This document shows positions 44,301 to 59,300 of a stretch of 64,000 nt of DNA, piece by piece (the stretch's first letter is position 1; the number at the start of each line of letters is the position of its first letter). Under the pieces are notes generated by a model, which worked only from the letters and a program-made list of their open reading frames with translations, was not told the origin of the DNA and did no database searches. The DNA comes from Mytilisepta virgata (lineage: Eukaryota > Mollusca > Bivalvia > Mytilida > Mytilidae), in NCBI GenBank assembly GCA_028015205.1, contig CM051516.1:58036230-58100229 (forward strand), in the 5' to 3' direction. Both the position numbers and the translations under genes were made by a program.

Positions 44301-47300
44301 GTGTTATTTTCAGAATTGTGTTGGTTGATCCTGGTGAACCTAAATTGGAAATAAAATTTATGTGAGGAATACATGTTCCAGTCTAGTCATTGCCTCTAGT
44401 TTTGTAATTCCCAGGATGCAGACAGATGAAAAAGTGTGAAATTAATGATCTTTTTGGGATGATTTCTTTTGGTCTTACTATGCACCCCTTTTCAAATTAT
44501 TAAAGTGCCCTGAAAACATTTGTCAAATATGGTGCCACTGATTAAGTATAGAATACAGGAAATTTAATGTGTAGGTCAATGAAAAGAATTGTTCTCTTTT
44601 TTGTTGAATTTTCTAGGTTTTTATGTATTAAAAATGAGAAATTATGTATAATGGGAAAAGATAGGACAAAGAAATTAATAAGATATAAAACAGGTCTTAT
44701 AACTCTGCTTTATACCCTTATATCTTATGTTAGTATTATAAAGCAGCTTCAGAGAAGTTACATTTCTTTGTAATTCTTTTGATGCTACATAAACATACAT
44801 GTTACTTTTATTAATGTACATCAGAAGTGTAGGTTAATTATCATTTATTTGATTGAAGCAGTACACATGTACTATACATAATTTCTGGAATAGTATTGTA
44901 CCTACTAAAGTGTAGAAATGTAATACTTTATGTGGAATTATACCAAACTTCTGGATGCAATGTTACAATATTGCACTCCATTAAATGTAATATTTATTCA
45001 CAATATGAAAATGAAGGATTGGAGAATTTGATAAATTGTTATATAGCTGAACGGAGGATTTTTATATTCTTTTAGCACTAGGAAACTCAAGCCGTATACT
45101 TTTCTGCTCAGAAAATATTCTTTTATTATTTCTGAAGTAAGGGAGCAATTATTTGATTTTTATGGGGGGGACTAGGATCAAATTTGAAATATAAAGACAG
45201 GACCAGGATTTTGGCAAAATAAAAATAAAGGACCTGTGTCAATCAGGAAATTTTTTGGTTTAAATGAAAATAAAAATTTAGGCTGCAATAGGGGCCGGAA
45301 AAAATAATCCACGACCAAAATTTTGACAAAAACATAGGCAGGATCAAACATTTGATCCTAGCCCCCTCCATTCAGTTTTCTTAGCTTTCATGATTGCAAA
45401 ACTATACTTTTGATTTCTTATTTCTATAATTTTCATTTTTCAACCAAATTTAACTAAATTTGGTTGGAAGGTATGAGTAGATATTTCAAGAAAAGTTCAG
45501 TAGGTGTCTCATTTTTTGGGAGGGAGGGGAGGGACAAGGACTACTCTAAGCAAAATTATAGTGTGTTTCCGTCAAATCAAAATTTGGAATCTACAACACA
45601 TTTGTATCAATATTCAGGACCTTATAGTTTTAAATATTAGAAGTGATGATCTGAAGAATTATTAACTCATTGACATCTATCCCCAATACATGTACTTTAA
45701 ATTTTCATTTTCAGAAGACTTACGGGGTATGTTGGTTGAATCAGTAAAAAAAATATTTTTTTAGGCAATAGAAAATTAGTCTTGGAATGTCATAGAAGAC
45801 CATGAATGTAACAAAAGTGTCGGTCATACATGTTTGTTGATATGTTTCATTTTTATTCACATTAAAGTCATGGAAAAAAGGAAAAACTTTAGAGATATCA
45901 TACTTTGCAGTAAAATTACGAATTTGCAGTTTTAATGTGATCATTTATTGTTATACCATACAATGTTGCCATTTAGGTACGATCTTATTTACATATCGTC
46001 AACATAAAAATCAAGGAAAAAATGCCTTCAGACACTTTAAACTTCTAGTTTGATGTAAAGTTTTCATTATGTAGTCAAAATAAAAAGATTTCCCCTTGTC
46101 TAATCTTGGTAAGGTTAAGTCGAGTCAATAAAATATGTAAATTTGGTATAAATATTTGGCATAAGAATCTTCAGGGTCATTTTGACCTATATAAACTTGT
46201 CTTTCTAAAGTTTAAGTTTGTTTATACAGATAGAATTTATTTTAGTGTATTTTCAAAAACACAAAGTTGACAATATAGAACATAGTAACTGTATTAGGAT
46301 TTGGTTTTGAAAAATTTATCTTTGTTTGTTTGTAGTTCTGGATTTTAGCCCTTATATCTTTCTGAAATGGTCTAGAGGACCAAATGAATGAATTTAGAAC
46401 TAACAATTCAATATCTCATAAGTAGTTGTTTTTGTGACATATTGTAAATTTGACCTCTAACTACAATCTATGGTAGAAGCTTGCAACTATTGAAATATAC
46501 ATTTTAAACCAGATTTTTCTATACAGTCGTTACTTTGGTGATGAACGTCAAGACTTTTGGACAGTTGCCTCCTAAACAGTGATGAGGTGAAATCTAATTT
46601 GCTGTCAATCAGACATATTCTTGTAGTTCTATATCCTGGAGAAATCAGGACAAATTTTTGTTGGTCAAATAGTTAATCAAATGGTTGAACTGCATCGATA
46701 AAAACACCTGAAATTAGTATCCAACAAAATAAACGATACCACAGTGCCCCATATTCTTTTATTTCCATAGTTGTAAAAGAATTATTGTCTTACTGACAAA
46801 TTTTACACTACTTAAAAAATTGAAGACCAATATTAATACAGTTTGATAAATGCAAAAATCTGGACCCAGTTGTTCAAATGTTAACCCAAATTTTCAGTTT
46901 CAAATTTTCAGACTTTGTGTGTCCATGCAAAATTATGTACAGAAATATTACTTAACAATCAAAATAATTGAAAGGGAAAAAAGTGGTTAACTTTTGAACA
47001 ACTGGGCCCTGTTTGGTATTTGGCTGGGTAGGCAGGCCATAAGACAGACAACTTTTATCAATATTGATAAAGAAGAACCTTGTTTACTGTTAATTTGACA
47101 GCTCATTTCCTGTAAAGCAGATTTTCTCAAGGAAAAAAATCTGGGCATTTGTTTGGCAGAGTAAGGCAGGCATGCAGGAATTTGGCTCCAAACAATGACA
47201 AAAGAAAATCCGGCTTTCTGTCACTTTGTCACTCAGACAGAATGTTGTTTTGTTTTGTTTTATTCAAACAAAATTGAAACTTTCTCACTTTAAAGCAAAT

Positions 47301-50300
47301 TCATTACCTTATGTTAAAACAGCTACAAGTAAATTTTATTTAAGATAAAAGATAACAGTTTGTTTTTAAAATAAATTTCGATTTTCTTGCAACAAGATCT
47401 GCATAATTGTACCTTTGAAACAGGTAACAGTTGTCAATTTCTCATCCTGTTTAAAGTGCAGGTAAATACATTATAAGTGTCAATAAAATTCATGGATTAC
47501 TATAAATAGGGCATTGGACCTTTTACTTATGGGTGCAAACAGCTTGTTAGAAAGTGTTAATAACATTAACAAATATATATATTAATGTAATGATTATTAA
47601 ATTCAATATTCCTTTGAAATTACTCTCACTTCTGAGTGAGAATGTTGATAACGATTCCAGAAGTATTATTTGTGAATAATTAATCAGAAAGGTTTTTGAT
47701 GTCTTTTAAGTTGAAGGTATCAATCAGTGCATTAATTTCTAAATATACTTACTATATGACTATTAAATGAAAATCTGGCTTTGTTATGAATTTTATTTTA
47801 ATAGTGGTTAGAAACATGGAAATCAGGTGCCTTACTAAAATTATCTGACAACACATTTGTTTTTGATATTGAGTTTGTAGCATCATTAATATACCTAATA
47901 TGATTTCAAACATTACTAATTTTTGTCACGTGAAAAGGAAAATAGAAAAATTCTGTATATAAAACCAGCAAATTTTGCCTAATACATATCCAATTGACAC
48001 CGCAAGAAATGTTATAATGGCTTCATATGAAGTCTAAATTGCTGTTCCCCACAGATGGATTCAAATGGCTTCATATAAGGTCTGAATAGATGTCCTTCAC
48101 AGATGGATTCTGATAGAATAGAGAATGGAAATGGGGAATGTGTCAAAGAGACAACAACCCGACCAAAGAGCAGAAATGTCTGCATAAGAGGTCTGAATAG
48201 AAGTCTGTAATAGTTGGACTCTGCAAGAAATGCTAATGGCTTAATATGATATTTTTAGTGAAGAATGATGTTTTTGGACATTATGTAAAACATCATAGTT
48301 TTATATGAAAGAAATAACAATAATGTCTAATAAGAAAAACTGGAAAATTTTTGACTTCAATAAGAAATATAACTACTGATTCAATAACATGAAAGTTTGA
48401 GCTATATTTTTAAATTAGATATAGTAACATTTCATGTGTGTGCTGATAAGGTCTCCAGTTCCAACCTTCCTTACAATCTCTCCCATTTTTCCCTTTCTAT
48501 AGTCCTGCCTCTCTCATTAATTGCATACTCTGGGGATCACTTCTAGCTGTCCGCACCCCAGAACATTTTGTTCCCAGTAATTAATCAAAACACAAAAAGA
48601 ATTCAGAAATAGTTATAAGATAATGTCTATTGTGTTAGACAATGTTATTATGATATGTTAATATCATCAGCTGTTCTTTCCATTATATTTTCCTGTTCCC
48701 TTTATTCTCATTCAGAAAACTGAATCGTACACATGTTTTTTCAGTGATTGCCTACTTTATCTTTGTTAGTATGCCAACTCAATTCTTCAGTAATGTTACA
48801 GAACACAGACAAATATTTCTTGTTTAATTACATTGCATAAAGTTATTGTATTCAAGAAAATAGAAATTACATGATTAAGTATCCTGATGTTAACTTTGTT
48901 CTTTGTTTGGAGAACATCATTTTTGAAAGCTTAGAAATTCTCAAGATCTGCTAGTTGCCAGCCAAAATCTGTGGTACTGTCTGACAATCTGATTAAAATC
49001 TGATATAATGATAGGCTAGCTCCCTTAAGGATGCTCACTGGTCATGTTTTGGTCTTTTTGTCAGATTTTTGGAATCCTTGGGTTTTATCCATTTCTTAAA
49101 CATTAAATTTTTTGCCCATGAACCCCCACTTTTTCTCTTATAATTCAATCATATATACCTTAATATGGTATTTGACAAAATTTAATGAAATTCTTTTTAT
49201 TTTTTCATACATTTATGAGAGACTGAAGTTGCCAATGCAGGGACAATGAAAAATCCAGAGAAAACCTATTTCCTGCAAATTTTCAAGGATTTATAGCTCT
49301 AAAATGAGCACATGAACCTATATTTTTTTCTTGCTTATTTGTTTAATAATCATATGTTCTCTAATACTAAAACACTTATTTCAAATCCTATTTATTTCCT
49401 ATTAGACCATTGATCATCCTTAAAATCCAATATTATGATAATCCGATATATTGATATGCTATGCTCTCTTAAAATCCGATAGTTTGATACCTAGGGAGGG
49501 TAGTGTATCATAATGTTGGATTTTAATCAGATTGACTGTCTGAGTACTCTATGTCTCCTCATGGATAAAATCAATAAAATATAGTGAACATCTACAATCA
49601 CCAATCAGACTAAACATTTAATGTATAAGTAACTAGGTTGTCAGTAAACTTAAGGTTGCCTGGATGATGACCAATCAAATCAACCAATAACCAGGAATAT
49701 AACCAAGCATGTGTTGTATTGTTAACCAGGCTACTGTAAACAGTATACATGGTCCTCTGCAAGTGCCAGGGTTTCACATATTTGATTACACTTATTTCTT
49801 CTAATGAATGTTGAGTATTGGAACTGTGAGGGTTAAGTGATCTTGTAATGTTTCAACTAAAATTTGGCACTAAATGGTTGGAATATTGGTGAAACTGACA
49901 TAAAAACACTTCCCCCCAAAGAAAAAACAATACAATTGGGAACTGATGACTGGGAAACACCAGTTCTCAAATTTTACCAGTGAAATTGACACAGAAATTA
50001 CCATGTGTCAGCAGCATTCCTTTCAAATTCATGCATTAATACAATATTCTAAATGTTCAACATATCATAGTTCTAACTATTATCTTGTGTTATGTTACAT
50101 TTCTGTATTACACCTGTCCAGTTCTGCTTTATCATCTCCCCCCTACACACCTGATAACTTTGTTAGTCTAGGGATTAAGTATATTAACTGTGGTATATAA
50201 ACTACATTCAAATTTTATTAATAATGTATAGATAGAGAATTTTATTATAGGGTCAGGTGTACTACTGTACACACAACTGTACATTTTAACGATGTTAGGG

Positions 50301-53300
50301 ACGAGATCAAAAGTTCAATGTCGGATAAAAAACTTAATTCAAATAGTTTGGGGGTGGGGGGGGGGGGGTAAAAATCACTGCAAGTTTTGTTATCCGACAT
50401 CGATTTTTGAATATGCCCGTATTGGTCAATCAATTTTTCCCAAATTAAGTTAAGAGGGGGGGGGGGGGGGGTCAGTGAAAAAACTATGTGAATTAAGTTT
50501 TTTATCCGACATTGAACTTTTGATCTCGTCCCTTAGGATTTTATACTTGTTTCAGTACAGTCCCAATACATCAGAAACCATATAGATCACTTAGTATATT
50601 CACTTAACACTAGTGGAGCTGTTTTTGAGATTTCATTGGAGGACATAATTAACTTTAGTTTATATTTCTTTGCTATTAAGGTTTGTTTATGAAGTTATTT
50701 TTATAGGACCTTCAGACAATATATTTAAATTGTGAATACATATACAATGTATGTGCATTGTTGGAAAAGATACATTTTATTTGTATGAGCCTTAGAAACA
50801 GGTGGAAATGCAAGGTTTACCGAGCATTTCACTCCCGTTTCCCGGTGAATTAATTTTATATATTTTCCTGCAACAGTAAAATTATCTTTTTTGAGGAAAG
50901 TCATGAAAATGGAACATTTCAAGTTTATTTTAAGAAGGCAATTTTTGGCCAGAAATCTAGGAAAACCATTATGTCATAAAGAGTGTAAACCAGACCACAA
51001 TACAAACTTTCATTGCAAGTGAAGTACAGGAGATAAGTTACTAGACAAATACTGAAAAATATATTTGACACCCATTATTTGTCTGCACAGGATAAAAATG
51101 AAAAGTACAAGGAATGTATAATTATACGACCGCAAAATTTTTGCGGTCGTATATTGGTATGACGTTTGCGTCGTCGTCGTCTATCGTAGTCCGAAGACAT
51201 TTGGTTTTCGCACTATAACTTTAGTATAAGTTAATAGAAATCTATGAAATTTAAACACAAGGTTTATGACCACAAAAGGAAGGTTGGGATTGATTTTGGG
51301 AGTTTTGGTCCCAACAGTTTAAGAATCAGGGGCCCAAAAAGGGCCCAATAAGCATTTTTCTTGGTTTTCGCACAATAACTCTAGTATAAGTAAATAGAAA
51401 TCTATGAAATTTTAACACAAGGTTTATGACCACAAAAGGAAGGTTGGGATTGTTTTTGGGAGTTTTGGTCCCAACAGTTTAGGAATTAGGGGCTAAAAAA
51501 GGGCCAAAATAAGCATTTTTCTTGGTTTTTGCACAATAACTTTAGTATAAGTAAATAGAAATCTATGAAATTTAAACACAAGGTTTATGACCACAAAAGG
51601 AAGGTTGGGATTGATTTTTGGAGTTTTGGTCCCAACAGTTTAGGAATTAGGGACCAAAAGGGTCCAAAATTAAACTTTGTTTGATTTCATTGAAAATTGA
51701 ACTATTGGGGTTCTTTGATATGCCGAATCTAACCGTGCATTTAGATTCTTAATTTTTGGTCCCGTTTTCAAATTGGTCTACATTAAGGTCCAAAGGGTCC
51801 AAAATTAAACTTAGTTTGATTTTAACAAAAATTGAATTCTTTGGGTTCTTTGATATGCTGAATCTAAACATGTACTTAGTTTTTTTATTATGGGCCCAGT
51901 TTTCAAGTTGGTCCAAATCGGGGTCCAAAATTAAACTTTGTTTGATTTCATCGAAAATTGAACTATTGGGGTTCTTTGATATGCCGAATCTAACCGTGCA
52001 TTTAGATTCTTAATTTTTGGTCCCGTTTTCAAATTGGTCTACATTAAGGTCCAAAGGGTCCAAAATTAAACTTAGTTTGATTTTAACAAAAATTGAATTC
52101 TTTGGGTTCTTTGATATGCTGAATCTAAACATGTACTTAGTTTTTTTATTATGGGCCCAGTTTTCAAGTTGGTTCAAATCGGGGTCCAAAATTAAAGCTA
52201 AAAATGGGGTAAATTTTTTTTTTTGGGGGGGGGAGGGGGCAATTCTCCACAGCATATTGTATTACACAAAAGCAAAAAATTGAATATAAATTCAAATCAT
52301 ATGACCAATTCTAAGTTCTTTATTTCAGTTATTCTGTGTCAGAAACCTATTATGTGTCAAATATTTGAAGGAATTTTCAATTGCACAGTATTGCGCAATA
52401 GCAAGAAATTGATATGTGTGCCCTGTTATCAAAACTTTATTATTAACAAATTCCATTGGAAGTTTGCCAATATAAAATGTGCTGATGAAGCTTTTTTGTT
52501 TATCTTATCTAAACTGCTTTTAAATTATGTATATTTAAAATTTGCCATCCATGACTATGATGTCATTTTCTATTTTAATATGTTATGGTGTATTTAAATG
52601 GGCTGTTATGGTTGCAAAGTATAAAGAAATGGGGGGGGGGGGGGGGGTTGAAAACAAAATTTGGGGGGGAGTAAATGAGAAATTGGGGAGGGGGTAATTT
52701 TTTCTCATTTCATATTTCATAAATTAAAAAGAAAATTTCAAATTTTTTTTTAGCAAAAAAGGGGGGGGGGGTTACAATAAATTTTATTGTTTTTTGTTTT
52801 TTTTTTGGGAGGGGGGGTCAATGTGCAACTTCATAGTGTATTGCACAAAAGCTAAAAAAAGGGGTAAATTATTATTTTTTTTTGGGGGGGGACAATTCTC
52901 TACAGCATATTGTATTGCACAAGAAGCAAAAAATTGAATATAAATTCAAATCATATGACCAATTTTAAGTTCTTTGATTTCAGTTATTCTGTGTCAGAAA
53001 CCTATTATGTGTCAAATATTTGAAGAAATTTTCAATTACACAATATTGCGCAATAGCAAGAAATTGATATGTGTGCCCAATTTTAAATTTTAAATTGGTT
53101 ATTTCTGATTTATATATAAAAACAAATAATACTGATATGGTTTGAATAGGTAAATTAAAAATTTTTAAGTTCTTAGACAACATTCATTCTGTGTCAGAAA
53201 CCTATGCTGTGTCAAATATTTATTCACAGTCCAAATTCAGTATTGTATCAAGCTTGAATGTTGTGTTCATAATTGCCCCAACTATTCAGGGTTCGACATT

Positions 53301-56300
53301 TGCGATCGTATCTAGCTGCGCCCAGCGGAGCATTTTATTTTTATTCTGCAACAATAATTAAATGTTTTCAAGAACCATGAAAAATGGGAATTTTTACTCT
53401 GTTTGTCTGCATTTAATATAGGGTGAACATGATGTTTTAAACAATGTGAGCCAGAAATCAGTACAAAATATGATTGCCAGTGATTAAAAGGGTACCAGTA
53501 GATGGATTTCCTACCAGCAGAATATCCAAAACAATATTTGATACCTTTTATTTGGCTGTTAAATAGGCCACTTGCTGGATAAATAGAGAATAATACATGG
53601 CAAAATCCATATCACTCCGAGATTTCAATGTCGGCACGAGGGCCTCTGGCCGGAGGGATGATATTGATTTAGGGGTAATACGGCATGTGATACAGATTTT
53701 GACATGTTTTATATGCTTTATCATATATTTCAACAGTGCTGAAAAAAAATTTTCTGGTTACATGACAAATATCATTTTAAGGGGTGATGATATCGATATT
53801 ATCACGGTAGAAAATACAGCTGACAATGTTCTTTCAGTATCGAATATGCAATTTTCATTTATTTAGTACTAAGTATATGATAAAAGTATTAGATTGACTG
53901 AATATACACTGTGCTTCATTATATTTTGTTGCATATAAGTTTCTGTGGGTTTTAAGTATGTAGTTCATCAGCAAATTTAAGTTTAGAAGAAGATTAATAT
54001 TGTATTATGACCTGACAAGACGTCATATTCTAATATCTTTAAAAATAACTTAGTTTCTCAAAACCACAAAAATTGATAAGCAAATAAATGAATCCACATT
54101 TAATGGATTAAAAGCATGCAATACTGTATATAAATTGCCAAGTGACTGATCTATCGAACTTTTCTTCTGTTGAAAAAAAATTAAAGAATGTCTGATGCAA
54201 TTGACATATTTTTATTTCAGACTGCAATGTCAATGAGCAGTTCTTCTAATAACAGTACAATGAGTTCTAGTACAAATTCTGTTGACCTTTCAACCTACCA
54301 GGATGACCTTGAGAATGTGTTGACCTGGTTACTGGAAGCTGAAGAGTTGATGGAAAAACAAGAACACCTGGGAAACAGTGTAACAAAGGTCAAGGAACAA
54401 TTTAATCAACATGAGGTAAGTTTGATTCATTTAATGAAGGTGTAGGTATACTGTGTGGTCTATAGGTATTGCACAATTACTTTAACTACAGCTTTGGAAA
54501 AAATAATTCATATATTCATATGTACACAATTATCTTTTGTTCTAAAACAAAAAATTACTTTGGCTTTTTTCCGAAGAAAAAACTGAAATCTGTTTAACAT
54601 CCAAGGCATGAAATTAAAAAACATAAAAGTGGATTAAGGGTTGAGTTGAAAATATGGGGATTAGAATTTAAAAATAAATTTTGTCTTGCCTTTATTATAA
54701 CTTGTGTAAACTGAAAGGGTGAATTTACATGAAGATTTACTACGGATATCATAGAGTGATATAGTCACATAGTACCACAACAGTCATGTCAACCACACCA
54801 CAGGTGAATGAACATACATAGTTTTTCCAAACTTTATACAGATAGGTTGTGACAGTCGTACCCATCCTATGTATTGTATCCATACCCATAACAATATCAC
54901 TTACATGATAACCACACACAGATATATCTTATGTAACTGTTACTACCAGTATTTAATTTCTGTTTTCTTACAAAAGTAGCAGTTACAGTCAAACCTGCCC
55001 TAACGGTCACCTCAATTAAGCAGCCACCTGCCTTCACCGGTTGTCCTGGAGTCCGCCCAAATAGTTTTACGTGTTAATTTAACTCGAATGAGCGGTCACC
55101 TGTCTTACGCAGCCAGCGGTCACAACAAATGGTACCCAAGCTTGAAATTTACCTAAATTAAGCAGTCATTTACCTTTCTATAAATGTTAAAATCATCGTT
55201 AATTGGCTTTCAAATCATCTTTAATTAATGGCATAGCTTAATTATCATTCAAATTATCAATCTCATCGTTCATTTATGGTCGATTGTGGAAAAAACATCA
55301 TTTCATCTCAGTCGAACCGCCATATTTGTATGTTAGACAACGATAATATCTTGATCGTTCCGGACCGGAAAGCAAAATACGGAATTGCCACTCAGTGTAA
55401 AACTTGATTAAACGGTCACATGTCTTATGCGGCCACTTTACTTTTGTCCCAATTATGGCCGTTAAAAGCAGGTTTGACTGTATTTTCTTTTTAAAAAGGT
55501 TTATTTTTTGTATAAGTGATCAAAGCAGTTTTGATATTTGTTTGAAAAAAATTCTAGTAAAGATTTTGCATATTTTGACCTTCTGTAAAAATGGTGAAAT
55601 GATTCTTGCAACCTAGACTTTTCAGATACAGTATAAATTCAGATGATCAAACATACAAAGGATGGTCATTTCCTTTCTAAAAATAATGTAAATTACCATA
55701 AAGAGACTTGAAATGTATCAGTAAAAAAGGTTGCCATTTAGTATTTTATATTTTTGTCTCAGTTATTTGTGTTTGAACAATAAAACTTCTTCGTAAATGG
55801 TCGTTTCTGGGTTGAGACGACACTAAGATAAATGTCCTGAATTGCTTGACGTCAAAATTGTAAGAATGGCTTCTTTGCCTTCACTTTATAGACAAAGGCA
55901 AAAGTAAAACGTGTTGTAAAGTTGGTGCTTTGCGGAAGAAACAGGTACTTACATGTGTTGTTGGGAAAGCCCGGTTGATCTTCCACTCACAAAAAGGTGT
56001 AAAATTTTTATCACTCGTGGAAGATCACCCGGTCTTTCCCAAGAACGTATGTAAGATTCTATTATTCTTCATGAATTTATTTATTCATTACAAAAATTCC
56101 AACAAAAAGTTTTGGTTTTCACATTTAGTGTCTACTGTTTATTTTCAACATATATGTTGCTTGATTGCAATTAAATGTCAAAGTTTTGAAAATTGGGCTG
56201 TATGAGTAAATTTATAATTTATTTGAAAATAATGAGTGGAGACAAATTTTTTTTTTGAATAATTTGAAAAAATTCTATAAAATGCTGCAATGAATCCAGC

Positions 56301-59300
56301 CAGTTGTTTGTATCATATGCTACACAAAATTCTTGGAAGTAAAAGTAATAAAATAAAAATCTGTTAATTGTTTTCAAGTAACAGACTCAAAATTCGGAAT
56401 GTAAGTATGTTTTTTAAGGGAAATTGGAAGTAAAAAATATTAGAATATGAAACAAATACCAGGGCAGAGCAGGGATTAAAATCTGGTGTTAAAATGGTAT
56501 AAATGGATTGTGGATTACTGATTTATTCTAAATATAAATGTTTCTGTACTACATATTTAGTTTCAAAAATAATAAATTTTAAAAATAAACCATTTTCTTT
56601 TCATAGGAATTTATGTTAGAACTAACACAACACCAAGAGAGTATTGTCCATGTTGTAAAAGAAGGGAATGATCTCATCAATGAAAAGAAAGTGACTGAGG
56701 AAGAAGAAAAAGAAATCCAAGTACAGATGGGATTGCTAAGAAATCGATGGGAAGATCTGAGACAGAAAACAATTGAAAGACAGAGCAGGTATATAAATGG
56801 ACAGTTAAGCAACAGTTGGTGAACCTGGGTTTCTCGCTTACATGAGACTATAAAGATAATGGGTTAGTGTCAGTAAGACCACATCCCAGTCAATGGAATG
56901 CTGGGAAAAGATTGATTAAGATCTAAAAGTTTGTATGGTCTTAAAAATTTTGCAATATTTCAAATAAAATGTATTTGTAAAATTGTAACTACAAATTCCG
57001 AAGACGCACAGTATTCCAAATAAAAAAAATTTTTTTGTCAGTCCACATAGAATATACATCTGATATGAAAACTTGAATTCTTACCCATTTACTTTCTGGC
57101 TACCCTAATTTGCTTGGTGCCCAATCGCAGCATCCGAGGTTTTATAACTTGAATTTGATGGTTCAAAATTTATTTACTGTTTGTAATCAATGAATGTTAA
57201 CTTCAAAGTGAAAGAGCTGTCATTAAAATTTCTAGACAGTGTTCTTTTATAAATATTATATATTAATATAAAAAAATTAATTGTAATTTTTCACTTTTGT
57301 ATTTCACAACTTTTAACACTGAAATTATATTCAGGTGCATTAAATGGTGTGTTATTGTGTCTATTATAAAAGGTTATCCCAAATCGTTTTGTAGAAAAAA
57401 TGAAATATTTCTTCTAGCTTTAAGAAGAAAATGTATCAAAAAGTATCTCAGTTTGATGCACTGTATGGCCATTTCGTTGACTGACAACTCATCAGCAGTG
57501 CTCGAGATCAAAGTGTTGGAAATCTGGTTAAAGATATAATGATGAATTACATGTAATAAGCACAAAATTCCATAAAACCAAGAAAAATATGTAAACATTT
57601 TCTCTTGTCAAAACCACACATTTTTATGCCTGACCTAACCATCTTTCAGCTTTATTTAAGTAAGAATATAGCCCTTTTTGAGACCAATAAAATCATTTAG
57701 AAAAAGGTTATAAAATTTTGCCTTCATATCTACTCAAAAACTTTATAGCATTTTTGAGAAACTCAAGTATTTTTTCTTGGATATATGTCACTGTATGGTG
57801 AAATTTTATTGATAAATCCAAGGTATTATTTAATATTTGTGATCTCGTAAAAAATAACAGTTGAATCTGAAAATATTAAATTTTGAAATGGTTTTTTCAA
57901 TGGAAGTTTGGGAATATAGGTTGGGTGGGTGTGTAGATGGGTGGGCAGGTGGCTTCAAAAACTGGTGATGGAGAATCTGGCTTTGGAAGAATTCTTACAG
58001 TTAAAACTTAATAGTATAGAAATTATGTAACAATGTGACACTTGACTGTTGATATATATACATTGTACGCAATAAGAATATTTTTGTTTGTCATTGAAAG
58101 TTAAGGTCAAATTAAAGTGGAATAATTCTAATATGAATGTGGTTAGGACATTAAAAAAGTTAAAAGATCATTTGTTTTCAAAGTTTTTAACCTCCATGGA
58201 ATATGAAAATCTGAATACATTAAGACATTATTTTGTCGGAGAGGGGATTATGGCCTGGAAATACTTGTGGAAAATTCCTTCCAGTTATCTCAGCCCTTGT
58301 TTAAGGTAATTTTAAGTAATATTTGCAAAATGTTCACTGCTCTTATCTGTTGAATTGCGCAAAATTTTATTTTTCAAAAACCAGAAGAAAATAATTTCAT
58401 TTTAGATGTAACACAATACCTGATTGGTTAATTCAGAATGAGCAAAGTGGGTTATATTGGATATTCTGGTTTGTTATTATAACATTGCCGACAATTATCA
58501 AATAATGCACTATGCTATTTTGACATTTCTACCAAAAAAATTTTTTCTAGTCACATGAAGTTCTTACAGTAGGATTATAACAATTATTTTAGAGCTTTGA
58601 TGTTTTATGAAAATAATACGGTCCGAACAGTTTATTCCATTGGATAATGTTTTCCAACGGATAAATCTGGTTGTTAGTTTTGTACATTGGGCAGCAGCAT
58701 TTAATAGTGATAGAGAAAACCTGATTTCCTGTCATTTTGACAACTCATTTCTCATTTACAAACAGCTTTCCTATATCATTTACATTATTGTCTAAAATCC
58801 AGGTAATATTATATAACCATTGGAAAAATTCCTTACATGTTTAAAATGGCATTGATTGAATATCAGTGATGGAAAGAAAATAGACAATTTGAACATGTTT
58901 TCAATGCTCATTATTTACTTTCAAGCCTCAAATCATGGCCATGTACCAAAATTCAGAACAGTCTTATAGTTAGAATAATAACCATTGTTTTCCCATTTTG
59001 TAGGTAGTGATACTTTTGGTCTGTTGTCAATTTGTTAGAAATAATTAATTTGTTATTTCAGATGCTAATTGATATGGAATTGTTAATTAAATCTAAAAAA
59101 AAAAAAAAAAAAAAACTGTACATATATACTTTGATAGATGTTACTCATTTGCTTTTCTATAATGCAATTATTGATATACAACAGAAAATGGGGAAATAAT
59201 TTAAGAAAATTAAAAGTTATTTATAAAGTTTAAAGTTTTCATGCTTGTTAGGAAAAATGCTAATATATGACAATTATTATGATTTGATCTCAGACCGAAT

